64,000 nt of DNA from Breviolum minutum Mf 1.05b.01 (Eukaryota > Sar > Dinophyceae > Suessiales > Symbiodiniaceae). The stretch's first letter is position 1; each line of letters begins with the position of its first letter. Positions 1 through 11,247 of the stretch are shown here, in pieces. The stretch lies in assembly GCA_000507305.1 (NCBI GenBank), contig DF241678.1, forward strand, positions 3,992-67,991, read 5' to 3'. The notes under the pieces were generated by a model. It was not told the origin of the DNA and made no database searches. It saw nothing but the letters and a program-made list of their open reading frames with translations. The position numbers and the translations under genes are program-made.

Positions 1-53
1 GTTGTTGGTTGTTGGTTGTTGGTTGTTGGTTGTTGGTTGTTGTTGTTGTTTGT
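1..53. repeat. GTTGTTG-type simple repeat
   Basis: Tandem GTTGTTG/GTT units run from the first base of the window to about position 53. The reading frame that crosses them is an artefact of the repeat. Confidence 0.9.
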
Positions 54-880
54 TGGATATGGCTATGGAAAACTCATCCCTTTGTGAGGATGTAGTCCCC
101 ATAGGAATTGCATACTTTTCAATTTTTAACAATTTGGAGCCGAAATGCGAGTTTTTACGTTTTGGGGGCAACCTTTACATCAGGTGTGGTGGTCTGGAAT
201 TTCACTCTTTCATCAGTGTTCGCATTTTTTCTGGCCATTTCCGCAAAGACTTTTTTGATTTTGGAATGATATGGGGCATTCTCACAAAATTGCAATTGTT
301 ATGTTGATGGAAAATGAACATTATCAATATTTCAAAGGTTTGATGAGGTGCTTTTGGTCACGTTGTTGGTGCTGCGTTTTTTCAATTCATTCCATGACAT
401 GGCACCCATGCCAGGGTCAGATTTTGCTACAATATTTTTAGTTTTCGAAACCAAGTCGAACCAAAGTCACGTAAATTCGAAGGACTTTGATTTCCATTCT
501 TACACGGTCTCACTTTTCATATTGGTTCCTTGAAAACTGAGTCTCGGACGGTTTTCAAACGCATTGCAAAAGAAACCTGCATGTTTGTGCGATCTCCACG
601 TGCCAGCTTGGCTCCATGGTGTCGAAGGTTTGTCAATCTTTTCCCAGCTCGTTTGTACGTTTGAAAACAAACTTGGTTGCCAAAAAACGAGATCAAAAAC
701 AGGTGTAACTAGTGTCATTGCAAATGGGTCCGTTTGAATTGTGTTTTTTTTTCAAACATTTCACATTCGAAGACATGCAACGTGCAATGGGGCGACTGAA
801 TGGCTTGCTGTTGGTAGCGGCTGCTATTGTCCATCACTCAAGTGGATTGAATGGTTTTAAGTGAAAAACACAATGGTAGT

Positions 881-956
881 TTATAGCCACAGTTACCCAT
901 TTATAAGGCCATTTGTAACGGTTGAACTCCACTTACAAATGGTAGGGGCCCACCAC
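881..956. mobile_element. Short hairpin repeat, copy 1 of 2
   Basis: The core is a perfect 10-bp inverted repeat, CCATTTGTAA (909-918) and TTACAAATGG (933-942). A second diverged copy is at 54893-54970 and shares the ACCCATTTA.AAGGCCATTT start and the ACTCCA.TTACAA middle. Two separated copies with a palindromic core suggest a small non-autonomous mobile element, but the ends and a target duplication are not clear. Confidence 0.5.
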
Positions 957-1383
957 CTCGTTGTTTGTTGAATTTGAAGGAAATGCCGGGTTGTTTCCAA
1001 GCGATGCGCACAATATTTGATGACACATGCCTGTGCATTCGGTGTGGTTTTGGCCATATCTTTGCTAAGAATGAAACAAGATGCCATGTCCAGCCATTCG
1101 CTGTTCAAATTTTGGAAGTAACTGGTATATACTCCAATTTTCGTTTCATTTCAACTAAAACCCACTGACGGACATAGCTGACATACCCTCTTCCCCCCAC
1201 AAAATTAAGGCTTTAACAAAGCTTCGTTGAGGGAAAGCGGTGTTTGACAACCTGAGGGTGAATTGGGTAATAGATGATCATCTTGATCTAATCACTTTTT
1301 CTCCAACATTTACAGGTAGATTTTAAGGCTTGACAGATAGGATATGGCCAAAATGGGCAAACATAGGCCACAATGGTGGTCCA

Positions 1384-1510
1384 ATTAATGTTACATTTGC
1401 AGTTACATATGCACTTATACTCCACTTACACTCCAGTTGCAGTACAGACACAGTACGGACACAGTACACTTACAGTAGAGTATAGTACAAAGTACAGTAG
1501 AGTAGAGTAA
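1384..1510. repeat. AGTAC/ACAGT-rich degenerate tandem stretch
   Basis: Repeated short words (CAGTAC, ACACAGTAC, AGAGTA, ACTTACA) give a degenerate tandem structure. No coding potential is seen. Confidence 0.55.
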
Positions 1511-1865
1511 CAGAATACAGCTGTGTTTCGTCCTATAAAAGGGAAGATGTCAAGAAGTGCGTGGAGACTACAGACAGAATGTAGAAAGGTACATTTCGGT
1601 TTGACGAGCACAATTCCGATAAAGAATGTTGTGGTGTGGCATCGTGTCTTTTCCAGCATTTTTACCATGTTTTTGCAACGAAATGAATGCCTTTTGCTCG
1701 TTCGAATGTAATGTCAACTGTAAACTATCATGTTCATATTGCATATTCCATCCCATCGACCCAAAAGATGTTTGATTTTATATTCCATCTCAAACAGAAT
1801 CTTTTTGAATTAAGTTCTACCTGATAGTCCAAGACAGTTCAATGATTTGATGGAGATCTCCTCAG

Positions 1866-1962
1866 TGTAAAGTTGGTGACGCAGTTGCTCCATGGTCGAC
1901 CATGGAATCCCTCGAAAAGGCTGTGGGTTGGTCGTGCCAACCCTTGGTCTTCGTAGACGCAG
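1866..1962 (+). CDS. Acyltransferase-3 gene, exon 1 candidate
   Basis: Open frame containing MESLEKAVGWSCQPLVFVDA. It follows an AG at 1864-1865, which could be an intron acceptor or a spliced-leader acceptor. It ends in phase 1 before a GA dinucleotide. ATG at 1902-1904 is the first good start. Membership of the gene rests on phase and position. Confidence 0.5.
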
Positions 1963-4900
1963 GAAGGAATTCCATGTCAGGAGGTCGGATTTTTTTCCAG
2001 GGCCCATTCGTGGGGCGGTTGGATGGCTGGAAATGGTTCGTAAAATGAGAACAAGTGGAAATATATGAGAACTGCCTCAAGTGACTCAGGTTGAGAAATC
2101 AGTTAATAAAATTGTGTTCTTGGTTGGGAATATGAGCGCAATGCAGGTGGCGCCACGGGAACTGGTGCCTTGTGCCTGGCCATGGCCGCGGTCTACGGGA
2201 CCTCATGGAAGAAGTCGCAGGCTTCGGTGATGGAAAAATTCGGCCGACGAATTGGGAGTAATGAAAATGACAGATCTTTGAGGAAGGGGAAGGACCTGCT
2301 TCATTCACTGAAGTGTTTTCATCTCCAAAACTACGCCGGTTCCCATTGCCAGTGACACGGTTCTCATGACTATTGTCCCCCCACCACTTTTCATGCGGAC
2401 AGAAATGATAGCATGTCAGCTGTTCCATTTTTCATGGCAACTTCAGAGACTCCACATTTGGAAAGTTGATCTGGACTGTTTGGACCTTCCCAATTATTTG
2501 GAAAGAAATTTCCACGTGCCCAATCAGTTTATAGGCCTTGCGGGAGGCTGAGAGCAAACTTCCCGAGGCCTAGTGGATCCCGTAGGTTGGACTGATTCCT
2601 TGACTTGAAGTTTGGCAGATGAGATTCTTGAAGGATGGAAAAGAGTCGTGTTTTTCACCTGAGAGTACGGCTCAATACTCTGTGACTTCAGATGCTTCAG
2701 TACGGGAACTGTGGAAATTTCTGGTGTTTTTGAGGATTCTTTGGTGGTCTTGAACTTCATATCCATATGACCCCACAGTAGCTTTGAGTTCCGCTTGTGG
2801 AAGGGACCTAGCTGGCTAGCTACTTTCGAGTTGTTTCAAAGTCAACTATTCAGGTGCCCAGCACTGGAAAGAAGCCTCGCATTGGTGCACTGGACAGCCT
2901 AAGGCACGTGTATAAAAGCTGTAAACATAGACGAAACATGTGTGGACTCACAGTTTCTGGACGTGGCAAGACGGGAGGTTGCGCTGGATGGGAAGGTTGA
3001 AGATAGGGTCCCAAAAAACTTTCATCCAAAATGGTCACTCTGGCTCTTTGGATGCGGTTTTATTTCAGCCTGCGTGACTGCAGATTGCAAAGTTCAAGAC
3101 CACGTGGTGTTGAGATGGCCAGCACTTACAGTATATAATTCTGGGATCTCTAAGCAGCGGTGTGGGACGGCCAGGTTCATTTTGATTGCCTACATCGCCA
3201 GTGGGCACTTCATTCATACGGCTACCAAGAATCCCTTCCTCTTGCGGATGATCACCCAGGCGGGGTGGCGGTGCGGCTGCACTGGAGAGCCAAGAATCCA
3301 CTCCAAATCTTTCTGGTCTTTGTCTTTGAGGAACAGATCTTCGCGTGGTTTATCACGTGCATACTGTATACTGTATACTGCAGTCGATTGAAGCCTAGCT
3401 GTCCATCAATCAATAGAGATGGCTAGCGACAGCCGGGCTGCTAATCTTTCATTTGAAAAATCCCCAGCTAGATTGGGACAACCATCCATTTCATGCGCTT
3501 TGAGTTAATGTTAGCAGATCAATGTGGTGGTGGGCGCCTTCTTTGTCATCTCCGGCTATGTTGCAGCATACACCACCACAGAACTTGGGCAGTGCCTTGA
3601 AGGCAAACCACAAGCCAACTCAGCATGTCGTTGATGAACAAAAGAAAAGTGGCTACAAAACCCAAATCTGAGGATGCCTACAGGTATCATTTCTTTTAGG
3701 CAACAATTTCTTTCGTGAACTTCGACGATTTTTTTTGGGATGCCACTTTTTGGAAGTTCCCAGAAAACTGAGGCGAAAGGGCTCCAAAAGATTGGACAAT
3801 GCGTTTCTTGGGGCAAGGAAAAAGACCGGCCCTTTGGGTTTTCTGGATACCGCAAGGATGTACAAAAACGATGCTCCATATTATAAAAGGTATAGAAACT
3901 AGGCATCCAACTGGCAAGCTGTCATCATGTACCAGCTGGGTTTCTTTCCAGGTGGAAAAAGCCAGCAGCAACTGAATCTGATTTTGCGCTCTCAAGAAAA
4001 CAGAACCAACAATTCTTAATTTAATTGCAATGTTCCTTCAGATTCTATTTTTTGACCAGATTCTATTTTCGTTTCCCGTCACATTCCACATATCTTCTGA
4101 ATCTTTCTTTCCCATGTTTTATCTATGATGACACCTTCATAGTGCACTGATGTTCTATCAGTCCGCTTGGTAGGATGGCCCAAACCCTCGGGAGAATCCT
4201 TGGAGCCGCCACTGAGGGTTGAGTTTGTGATCACCCGCATCATGGGACATTGGCCACTACACATCATTGTGCTGTTGATTTTCTCGCCCATGCTCCTTGT
4301 CCAAAGAGAATGAAAAGTGTTTGACATTGTGAAGACTTCGACTCTTAACCAAAAGGGCAGCATACAAAACCAGACTAATAACGTCATTACGATTCGATTC
4401 CTTTCACGCCTCTGAGGTTTCTGTACGTGGACGTGTCCTACAGCTTCGTGGGCTGCAATGCTGATGGGTTGGATTGACTGTAAATTTGTGAAGAGATGTG
4501 GGTGCTCAAGAGTAAATTCCAATGGCTAGATGGGACTCCTGAATTTCTCCCATCCATGCACCCATACTGGCAATACGATAAGTAGAGTCACCACCTGAAG
4601 GCACCTCCAACTTGTCAATTTTTCTACTGCAAATATGGATATGTTTCAAAGTTGGAAAGTTAAATAGTGTAAGAAACCGGTTGGTTTTTGGGGATCTCCC
4701 GGAGGAAACGCGCCGCGTTTCCTCCATGACTTGAAAGCACCAGCCACTACAGGTGGCTGGTCCACCGCCCTTTGGAACGGCACCATCTCGGTCTTCATGC
4801 TTCAGGCGACTGGGTCTCGAAGTTGATGTTGTGAAATTGTGGTACGACAGTTATCTAAGTTGGAGAACCAACTCAAATACAAAACAATTGTGGGCTGAAG

Positions 4901-6501
4901 ACTTTCTTGAATGGAAGGGTTCAAGACAATCTTTTTCACCTTGAATCATTTCTGAACTGTTTTTCTTGGATCTTTTCAAAGCTTCATTGGTTCAATTCAT
5001 CGCTGTACCAAGAGGCTTGGTTTCCAACCTCTGGAGAGGCTCCTGAGGGCGGATATTTTTGCGTCGCGGAGAAGAAACAAATTCCCTCCGAAATGAGGGG
5101 TTCTTCAAAGTGATGAAGTGATGAATTTGTGGGCTGTTTTGAAATCTGATGTAAAGCATTCAGAATCATCAGGGTTGTCATGAACATGGATCGCCACCAA
5201 ACCTGGTTCCAAATTCAATATTGGCAACTTTCAACGACTGGAACTATGTCGCCCGCCACATCTTCTCTGAGGGCTCGGAATCACAGCAGGATTCTTGGAA
5301 CTTCCTTTGACCCACTGAGCAATTGAACTTTCCAGGTGTGGAATGCACCGACGTGGTTTCTCAGTGCCTTATCCTTTGCGCTTTGCGCACTTCCTTATTG
5401 CCTGAGAGTGCTTGCCACGCAAAAGAAGGAGGAGCTTAGGCGACTTTTGGGTTTTTGGTTTTTGGGGAGATGTTTGTTGCGCCAATTTTTCCGTTAAAAA
5501 AAACGACTCAGAATCGACTCGTGGACCTCATTGAGGCGGACGCTGGTGATCCTGACCCTTCTGAGCTTAGTTCCAAAGGCTGGACCTGAACAGGGGCCAT
5601 TGGTCTTTCCCTGGGCTTGTTATTGGTGTAAAAACATACTGAAACCCTGAGGGAGAATTGAACATTGACTTTTTTCAATTGGCGTTTTAGTGAACATGAC
5701 GCTTTCCATCATATTGACACAAATGCCTTCCTGATGATATCACGCTTGTTGGTTGGTTTTAAGATTTGAGTCAATCCAACAACTTCAGCAGATGCAATTT
5801 GTGGCTTGAAACCTGCAGATTGCGTATAGCTCCGACCTTCACTCTTGGGGCATCATGGAGGGCATGCTAAATGCAGGGAAGCTCAGCACCGCTCAGGTCA
5901 CTCCAAGCCTGGGGGATTTCGTCCAGTCCCACTAATGATATTACACATACGTTTGATACATATTCTATTTCATGTTTCATGCACATAAGTTAAGGCATAA
6001 AAGCTCTAAATCAAACATATTACATATGTATATATAAGTATAAGTATACAATACAAATACATGATACAAGTGTAATCTATTCACTTTTCAGAATGGCCCC
6101 CTTGTTAATTTTCACTTTTACACTGGTAATAGTGGAGAGGGATACAGCCAAGGTATACATTCTACAGAACTGGACCTCAGGAGACCCTGATCATTTTCCG
6201 GAGTGACATGACAAACAACAAACAGAAGGAAATGGCATAGCTGCATTGTAAGAACTTTCATTCTGAAGCATGTCCCAAATAAACTGGAAAATTCTGATCC
6301 TCCCAATTCTATCTTTAGGGAAGTGCCATGGCCAAAAGAAACGTTACCGAAAAAAAAGTTCCACTTCACCCTGCTGTGATTTCGAAAAAAAAATCCGTGG
6401 CTTCGTGACGTGGCTTCAAACAATTCTTCCAGGCAAAAACCCATCCGAACTACGCGGTCTTCAATGTCTTGCGCTTCAGCCCTTTGGGAGCTTTGCTTGA
6501 G
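1866..6501 (+). CDS. Acyltransferase-3 family membrane protein (multi-exon, 3' end not found)
   Basis: Eleven exons were joined by eye: 1866-1962, 2147-2220, 2954-2970 (or 2992), 3175-3259, 3518-3591, 4217-4305, 4753-4805, 5336-5439, 5536-5578, 5819-5872 and 6433-6501. The phases agree at every junction except the third, which is uncertain. The product carries hallmarks of the acyltransferase-3 (OafA/YrhL) family: FLDVAR before a first membrane helix ending SGHF (the His is the usual active-site candidate), then FFVISGY, then helices such as MGHWPLHIIVLLIFSPM and WNAPTWFLSALSFALC. Members are multi-helix integral membrane proteins that move acyl groups onto sugars, lipids or peptides. The substrate cannot be told from sequence here. 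A start at ATG 1902 (ACCATGG context) is possible, or the gene may begin earlier. After 6501 I could not find the last helices, so the gene either continues through unrecognised exons or is truncated. Donors used are GT (3592, 6502), GC (2221, 3260, 4806, 5440, 5579, 5873) and GA (1963, 4306). Confidence 0.72.
2147..2220 (+). CDS. Acyltransferase-3 gene, exon 2 candidate
   Basis: Encodes TGTGALCLAMAAVYGTSWKK with CAG before it and a GC donor after it. Joined in phase to exon 1, it gives FVDAGGATGTGALCL. The next exon starts in phase 0. Confidence 0.5.
2954..2970 (+). CDS. Acyltransferase-3 gene, micro-exon FLDVAR
   Basis: This patch codes FLDVA plus two bases of an Arg codon. Joined to the next exon it gives FLDVARFILIAYIASGHF, the classical start of the family. 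The drawback is that the intron would begin with AC. If the exon runs to 2992 (RREVALDG inserted) the intron begins with the more usual GA. The true end lies between 2970 and 2992. Confidence 0.45.
3175..3259 (+). CDS. Acyltransferase-3 gene, exon with first helix and active-site His
   Basis: Encodes FILIAYIASGHFIHTATKNP and FLLRMITQ: a hydrophobic helix followed by His. Acceptor is CCAG, donor is GC (ACCCAG then GCGGGG). Confidence 0.7.
3518..3591 (+). CDS. Acyltransferase-3 gene, exon with FFVISGY
   Basis: Encodes INVVVGAFFVISGYVAAYTT followed by TELG. FFVISGY is a signature of the acyltransferase-3 family. The acceptor is GCAG; the GT donor at 3592 leaves phase 2, completed by the first base of the next exon. 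Confidence 0.8.
4217..4305 (+). CDS. Acyltransferase-3 gene, exon (helix MGHWPLHIIVLLIFSPM)
   Basis: Encodes VEFVITRIMGHWPLHIIVLL then IFSPMLLVQ, an amphipathic start and a hydrophobic helix at the position expected after FFVISGY. It follows CTGAG; the donor is GA at 4306. Confidence 0.7.
4701..4725. repeat. Perfect 25-bp hairpin in an intron
   Basis: GGAGGAAACGCG, one C, then CGCGTTTCCTCC: twelve perfectly paired bases each side of one centre base. It lies 28 bases upstream of the next exon's acceptor region. Confidence 0.85.
4739..4761. repeat. Stem-loop spanning the intron acceptor
   Basis: ACCAGCCAC (4739-4747) pairs perfectly with GTGGCTGGT (4753-4761) around the loop TACAG. The AG that I use as intron acceptor (4751-4752) sits in the loop. 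Confidence 0.75.
4753..4805 (+). CDS. Acyltransferase-3 gene, exon GWSTALWNGTISVFMLQ
   Basis: Encodes GWSTALWNGTISVFMLQ in phase with both neighbours. The GC donor is at 4806. Confidence 0.65.
5336..5439 (+). CDS. Acyltransferase-3 gene, exon WNAPTWFLSALSFA
   Basis: Encodes VWNAPTWFLSALSFALCALP followed by a basic loop ending KKEEL. The W-N-x-P-x-W-F-L-S-A pattern is typical of this family. Acceptor TCCAG; GC donor at 5440. Confidence 0.78.
5536..5578 (+). CDS. Acyltransferase-3 gene, 43-nt exon
   Basis: Encodes RTLVILTLLSLVPK, a membrane helix. With the flanking exons it reads EELRRTLVILTLLSLVPK and then IAYSSDLHSWG without a phase break. GC donor at 5579. Confidence 0.65.
5819..5872 (+). 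CDS. Acyltransferase-3 gene, 54-nt exon
   Basis: Encodes IAYSSDLHSWGIMEGMLN. The frame stays open to a TAA at 5933, but a GC donor at 5873 joins it smoothly to the next exon (EGMLNAKTHPNYAVFNV), so the TAA is taken as intronic. Confidence 0.65.
6433..6501 (+). CDS. Acyltransferase-3 gene, last recognised exon
   Basis: Encodes AKTHPNYAVFNVLRFSPLGA then LLE. The acceptor is TCCAG and the donor is GT at 6502. Family logic predicts two or more further helices, which I could not place downstream. Confidence 0.68.
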
Positions 6502-9500
6502 GTGCCTGGTACCCCCCAGACTCTCCAAGAAATGTGCCACCAAGTCTCAAAACTTTGTTTTGGAAGATATTAGCTCTCTTGTTGGCAACAAAAATGTCGG
6601 CACCTGAAAGCTGGTGAAAAGAGAAGATGATGTTTTTCCGTTGAGGATAGCATTTCCAAAGGTTTCTGTTAGTTTTCTTGGGATGGAAAGCGAAGACGGT
6701 TCCACAGGAAGAAAAGTGTTGGATACACATTGGGTGTAAAGAGAAACATGTTTAAAGTTTTCAAGAGTTGCTTCACCTGTCTATGAAGTTTGAAGTCTAT
6801 CAATGATAATAGATTTGAAAAGCGTTCTTAATTGCTTTAAGTTTGGATAGATAGACCAATTTTTGTCGTGATAGCTGCCCCGGCCATTGTGACTGTCAAT
6901 AAGCTCTGATCTATCGTATTTGCAAAAACAAACTCATTCGAATACAATCCTGGATATTTTTTGGTGCTTCGAACTTTGCTCTTCCTCTGCAAGATTCCAT
7001 TCAAAGCCACATTGATTTGGCACCACACCCTAGAAATCTGATATCCCCAATTCAAAGCCAGATTCTGAGTCTGAAATTTCAACCTACAAACCAAACCCAT
7101 TCATGACGGATTACCACTCCAACCCTGGACACATCAACCATTGGTTCGGGTGAAATTTTGCCACCTGGCCACCTCGATGACTTCCCAGGTCATGAGCTCA
7201 GGGGAGAGATTCGGGAGCCAAAAGTGGTAGGAAAAATGCATCAAAGTTGATGTGATTTATAGCTTGATAGAAAAAGGCATACAAAAGATATGAATAGATT
7301 ATGATAAGTCATACCGTATATCACTTCTATTTTTATTGATAGAGTGCGAAGTACATCATTGTAGAGAGAATGAACGCATTTTTTTTAGGAGGTACATGCC
7401 TGCAATCATTGCTGTTTCCAAAAGTGGCACTTTGGTGAAGATGGCTGTAAAAAGGAGGGTTACAGAGCCACTATCAACAGAATTGTGATTTACTACTGTT
7501 GACGGAAGGCAAAGGTTTAAGCATTAAGGCCAAAGACGCTGACCGCAAAGTGATATTGAATTCAAATAGATTGAAGATGGGTTCAAGGTTTAACCTACAA
7601 ATTGAAGGGCTCTTCCAAGAATTATCACGATTCATAGACCATCAAGCTGGATTCATCGTGGTGGCAGAAAGATCAGCCTCGCCTCGTCGGGCTTTGGTTC
7701 AAAAAGGAGACGATTTTTGAAAAAGAACATCCAACTTGTCAAGTGGTGCAATTGAGACAATTGAGACAGCCAGCGATTGCTTCGAAGATCGGTTCTTTTG
7801 TGTGGCTACATTTCTTGGTTGAAACCGCAACATTTCAATCTGTTGCAGGCGAGCCAAAAACTGGAAAAAACTTTAAATTGAGTAGCAGCTTGCTTGATGT
7901 TTACTCTTTACGCACAAGTCAAGACAGAAAGGAAGCAACTTGCAAGAGACCAGCTGAATGTAGTCGATGTCCTTATACTTCAGTTGACACAAGTTGCATC
8001 AAACTGACTCAGAAGCTTGTTTTTCCAGCATCTTCTGGGAGACGTGTCCTCTGGACATCCCGGTGAATAAAGCAGTTTTAGAGCTGGTCCCAACTTCGAG
8101 TGATCTTCGTGGTCGCCGCTTGGAAGCAACCAAAGAATTGCTGGGTACAACTGTGAAGCTCATTGCACCAGCAAAGCAGTTGTTGTTCAATTTGAAATTT
8201 ACTTGCATTATGAACAGGACATGGGTCATGAGTTGAAGCACTTTAGGTAGTGAGGACCGACAAGAATTAAAAACATTGAAATTTTCTTGCAGTGTCTTTG
8301 GGTGCAGGTTCTTGCGTTTCGGGGATCTAGCTACAATTTGGAAGAAGGAGCCATCTGAAATATCTCTACAGCATTCCGGATACAGGGGGAAGGACTATTC
8401 CCAATCAGAGGCACCCTGGAAAACCAAAAACGGCTCTGATAGGGGTGGCGGAATCATGAGGTGAATGAAAGCATTTCTCACTAAGGGAGGCGGGAAGGAT
8501 ATATCTTTTCTATTTCAGTGTTTTCCAGGTTGAGAAAACCCTGATTTTGTCAGAGTGATGAATCATAAACCATGAATTGACTCAGAAGTTGTCAGTGCTA
8601 GGGTGATGTAACCCTCCAAATTCACCTGCAATTTTTCATTGTGAAGAGTTTCACTGTTTAAATCTTGAGGTGCCCAGTCACTAGCAAAAGAGCGCCCCAA
8701 AGCTGTGTTTCAGCTTCATGAGGGTATTTCATTCTTGTATTTTCAAGTCCCCTTTATACGCATCAAAAAAGGAATTCACCTGCCAAAAAAGAGAGAATTT
8801 CTATGGGATCTCAGCCAGCTTCTGGTGGCAGGTTCCTGGGTTGAGGCAAGGTTCCAGGCTTTCAATTCTGGTCACGGTTCCAGTAGAATTCCAATGTCAC
8901 TGAGGATCCGGCAAGCTTGATTGCGATTGCCGTTGATGTCCAGGGCGAAGGTGGATGGTGAATGGTGGAGTGTTGGGGCCTTTGGGTGATGGTTGGGCCG
9001 GCAATAGGCGAGATTTGTAAAGTTTGGAGGCTGGCAACTGCACAGCTGCAAGCAACAGGTGAAATTTCAAGAAATCAAGACGTTTTGGGAGCCTTGCAGT
9101 TTGAAGATGAGGGAAGTGAACCCACAGAAAAGACACAGTTTTTTGTTGTCCTAATTTGAATGGGAATCGACATTTTTGCACTTTTCAGTGACCTATCATG
9201 ATACACAAAAGTAACACATGAAACGTTCGAGCCTAAAATTTGTGTGACAATTGGCTTGGTATGGGGTATACGAGAACATGTCAAGACGCATTCAAAGATC
9301 CAAGGATACCTCACTTTTTAGAGGAATGATGACAGGTCTTTCCATTTGGTTCAGTGTCCATGTGCAGAAACAGCTGTCCCCCAGGGGGTGTTGTGTAACA
9401 TACTGAGTTGAACAAGACATCTTTGACCTGCCAAAAACAACTTTGCCAGAGTTTTATTGAAAGACCTCAATGTTTAGCTCAAAGAGGATCGCTTAGGGGC

Positions 9501-10466
9501 GAGTTCGCCCGTGGTTGGTGGCGTTGGCCACTTGTGACGCTCATGTCGCAAATGGCTTTGCAGCGTGGACGCATGGCGCGGTGTGCGCGACTGCTCCTTG
9601 CAAGTTTTGCCATTGACGCTCGGTCTTCGCTGACTTTGTTGTCGGCTTGGGGGGGATGGTCCTGCCATCCCAATCATAGTATCAAGTGTCAAACCATCAC
9701 GATGAGTTTTCTTTCTTTGACAAAAGCGACAATAGAACTGACTTTATCGCACAAGTTTGTCCTCCAGAGAAGAGCTCAATGGTTGCCAGGTTGCCCCTAA
9801 TCAAAATGAGACTGGTCACGTTTACTGTGCTAAGCTTAAATCGCTGCTTGTGCGATTTTGACAGAATCATGGGAATAGTGTTTATACTCAGTATACTCTT
9901 CTTTTTGTGTCAGAGAAACTTTCTTCAAATCTGGGCAACAACTCACCCCTTGACAGGTCGTGTAGCCACCAGTCCCACCAATCCAAGCCAGCATTTTTTC
10001 AGGTACAGTTTCACCAACCGAATTTTGTAGGCTCCTTGGGGCGGTGGTGGCAGCGCCGCTCCGGCCTGAAAGCCACGGAAACCGGGGCCACCACGGCCAC
10101 AGCGGATCTGGATCTGGATTTGATGCTGTCGCCACCACCTGGCAGTGGTTTATCACGATACAAAGGTCCGGAAACTTAGAATTTTGTTGCAATTTTTGCA
10201 TTTTTTGTTGCCGAATTTCAAGAAACCAAGCCTTGAGACACCCAGAACCCAGCTGGACAATTCCATGGAACCTTGGAACCAGGAACAGGCTTTGATCCAG
10301 AAGCCTGTGGAGAAGCTTGTGAGGCTTTAGCTGAAGCAGTGGCCAAGGGCAATCAGCACCAGGCATGGGGGATTGTTGTGAAGTGACGTGGCGAAGGTGA
10401 TGATTATGATGGTGATAATGATGATGGTGATAATGATGATGATGATGATGGTGATAATGATGATGG

Positions 10467-10523
<57 letters not shown>

Positions 10524-11096
10524 CTATATTATTATCATTATTATCATTATTATGATTGAGATGATGATTATGACGCTGAACCAAAAGTAAGATGTATACT
10601 AGTTTACACCACGTCTTGAAGGCGGAAGTAGAGCATTGTGTCAAATTCTGTTGTGATATCATGCTCCAAGAAGGGAGTTTACGTAGGAGGTTTCCACCTG
10701 TTTCGGGATTTTTTCAGGTTGGGGAGCATATTTCGACCAGATATTTTGACATTTGAGCTTTAGGGCTCATAACTCTCTGCAAGGTTGAAGGCTTAGTCAC
10801 AGCGCTGAAGCTGATGATGCCACCGGCCAGTGGTGCCGAGCAAGCTTTAGGTGTGATGGGCGGATGTGAGTGGGAAATTGCTTGGAGTGCACTGGCAGAT
10901 TGTGGTGTTGGTGAAATCTGTTGGCAAACTTGCCACTTTTGAAAGCAGCTGGAAATTCCAATTCTTGGCATCGTTTGAGAAAGTAAGCCGGAATCCAATT
11001 TATATATGAAGATTAACACATCACCAGCTGCAGCTGAGACTTGATTGGGCCTGATCCTAAAATCCCATCTGAGAAAACCTTTCCTCTCTCAGATAG
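6502..11096. other. Mostly unassigned DNA between the first two genes
   Basis: This may hold the missing 3' exons of the acyltransferase gene. Weak coding-looking + patches are 8062-8190 (contains SSDLRGRRLEATKELLGTT), 9011-9157, 9490-9660 (GC-rich, open on both strands) and about 10790-10900 (LVTALKLMMPPASGAEQALG, after an AG). None matches a family I know, so none is called. The rest looks non-coding. Confidence 0.4.
10399..10575. repeat. (ATG)n/(GAT)n microsatellite
   Basis: Long GATGATGAT tract with TGGTGA interruptions, ending in an ATT/TAT-rich stretch. The poly-Ile reading frame on the minus strand is caused by the repeat. Confidence 0.95.
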
Positions 11097-11247
11097 TTGG
11101 ACACCCTTGGGCCACCCAAGCGCGCCACAGGTCCCCCACGGGACAATTTCATCCTGCTCCCTGAAGAACTGCAATGGTCTGAGCAAGACTTTTTGGGAGG
11201 TGGCCCTGAATGGGAAATGGTGGATTGCGACACCACTTCCTCGATGG
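11097..11247 (+). CDS. Probable exon upstream in the TPR gene
   Basis: Open, GC-rich patch encoding PPRDNFILLPEELQWSEQDF followed by LGGGPEWEMVDCD. It follows AG at 11095-11096 and ends at a strong GTACGT donor (11248). I do not recognise a domain. Linkage to the TPR gene is by position only, and at least one exon must lie between it and 12411 because the phases differ. Confidence 0.5.

Larger units (their letters stand above)
54..1865. other. Non-coding stretch upstream of the acyltransferase gene
   Basis: I see no conserved protein motif on either strand. The stretch contains a short hairpin repeat (881-956) and an AGTAC-rich stretch (1384-1510). Gene promoters in dinoflagellates have no reliable sequence signature, so none is called. 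Confidence 0.5.

Noticed and set aside
5819..5935. TAA at 5933 as the stop of the acyltransferase gene
   Set aside because: The downstream exon 6433-6501 continues the family motif in phase if the GC donor at 5873 is used, so the stop is more likely intronic.
9836..10366. 176-codon minus-strand frame
   Set aside because: No motif, composition typical of the antisense of AT-rich DNA, and no splice context. The GC-rich part (10030-10150) is open on both strands.
10327..10662. 111-codon minus-strand frame rich in Ile
   Set aside because: It is the translated ATG/GAT microsatellite.
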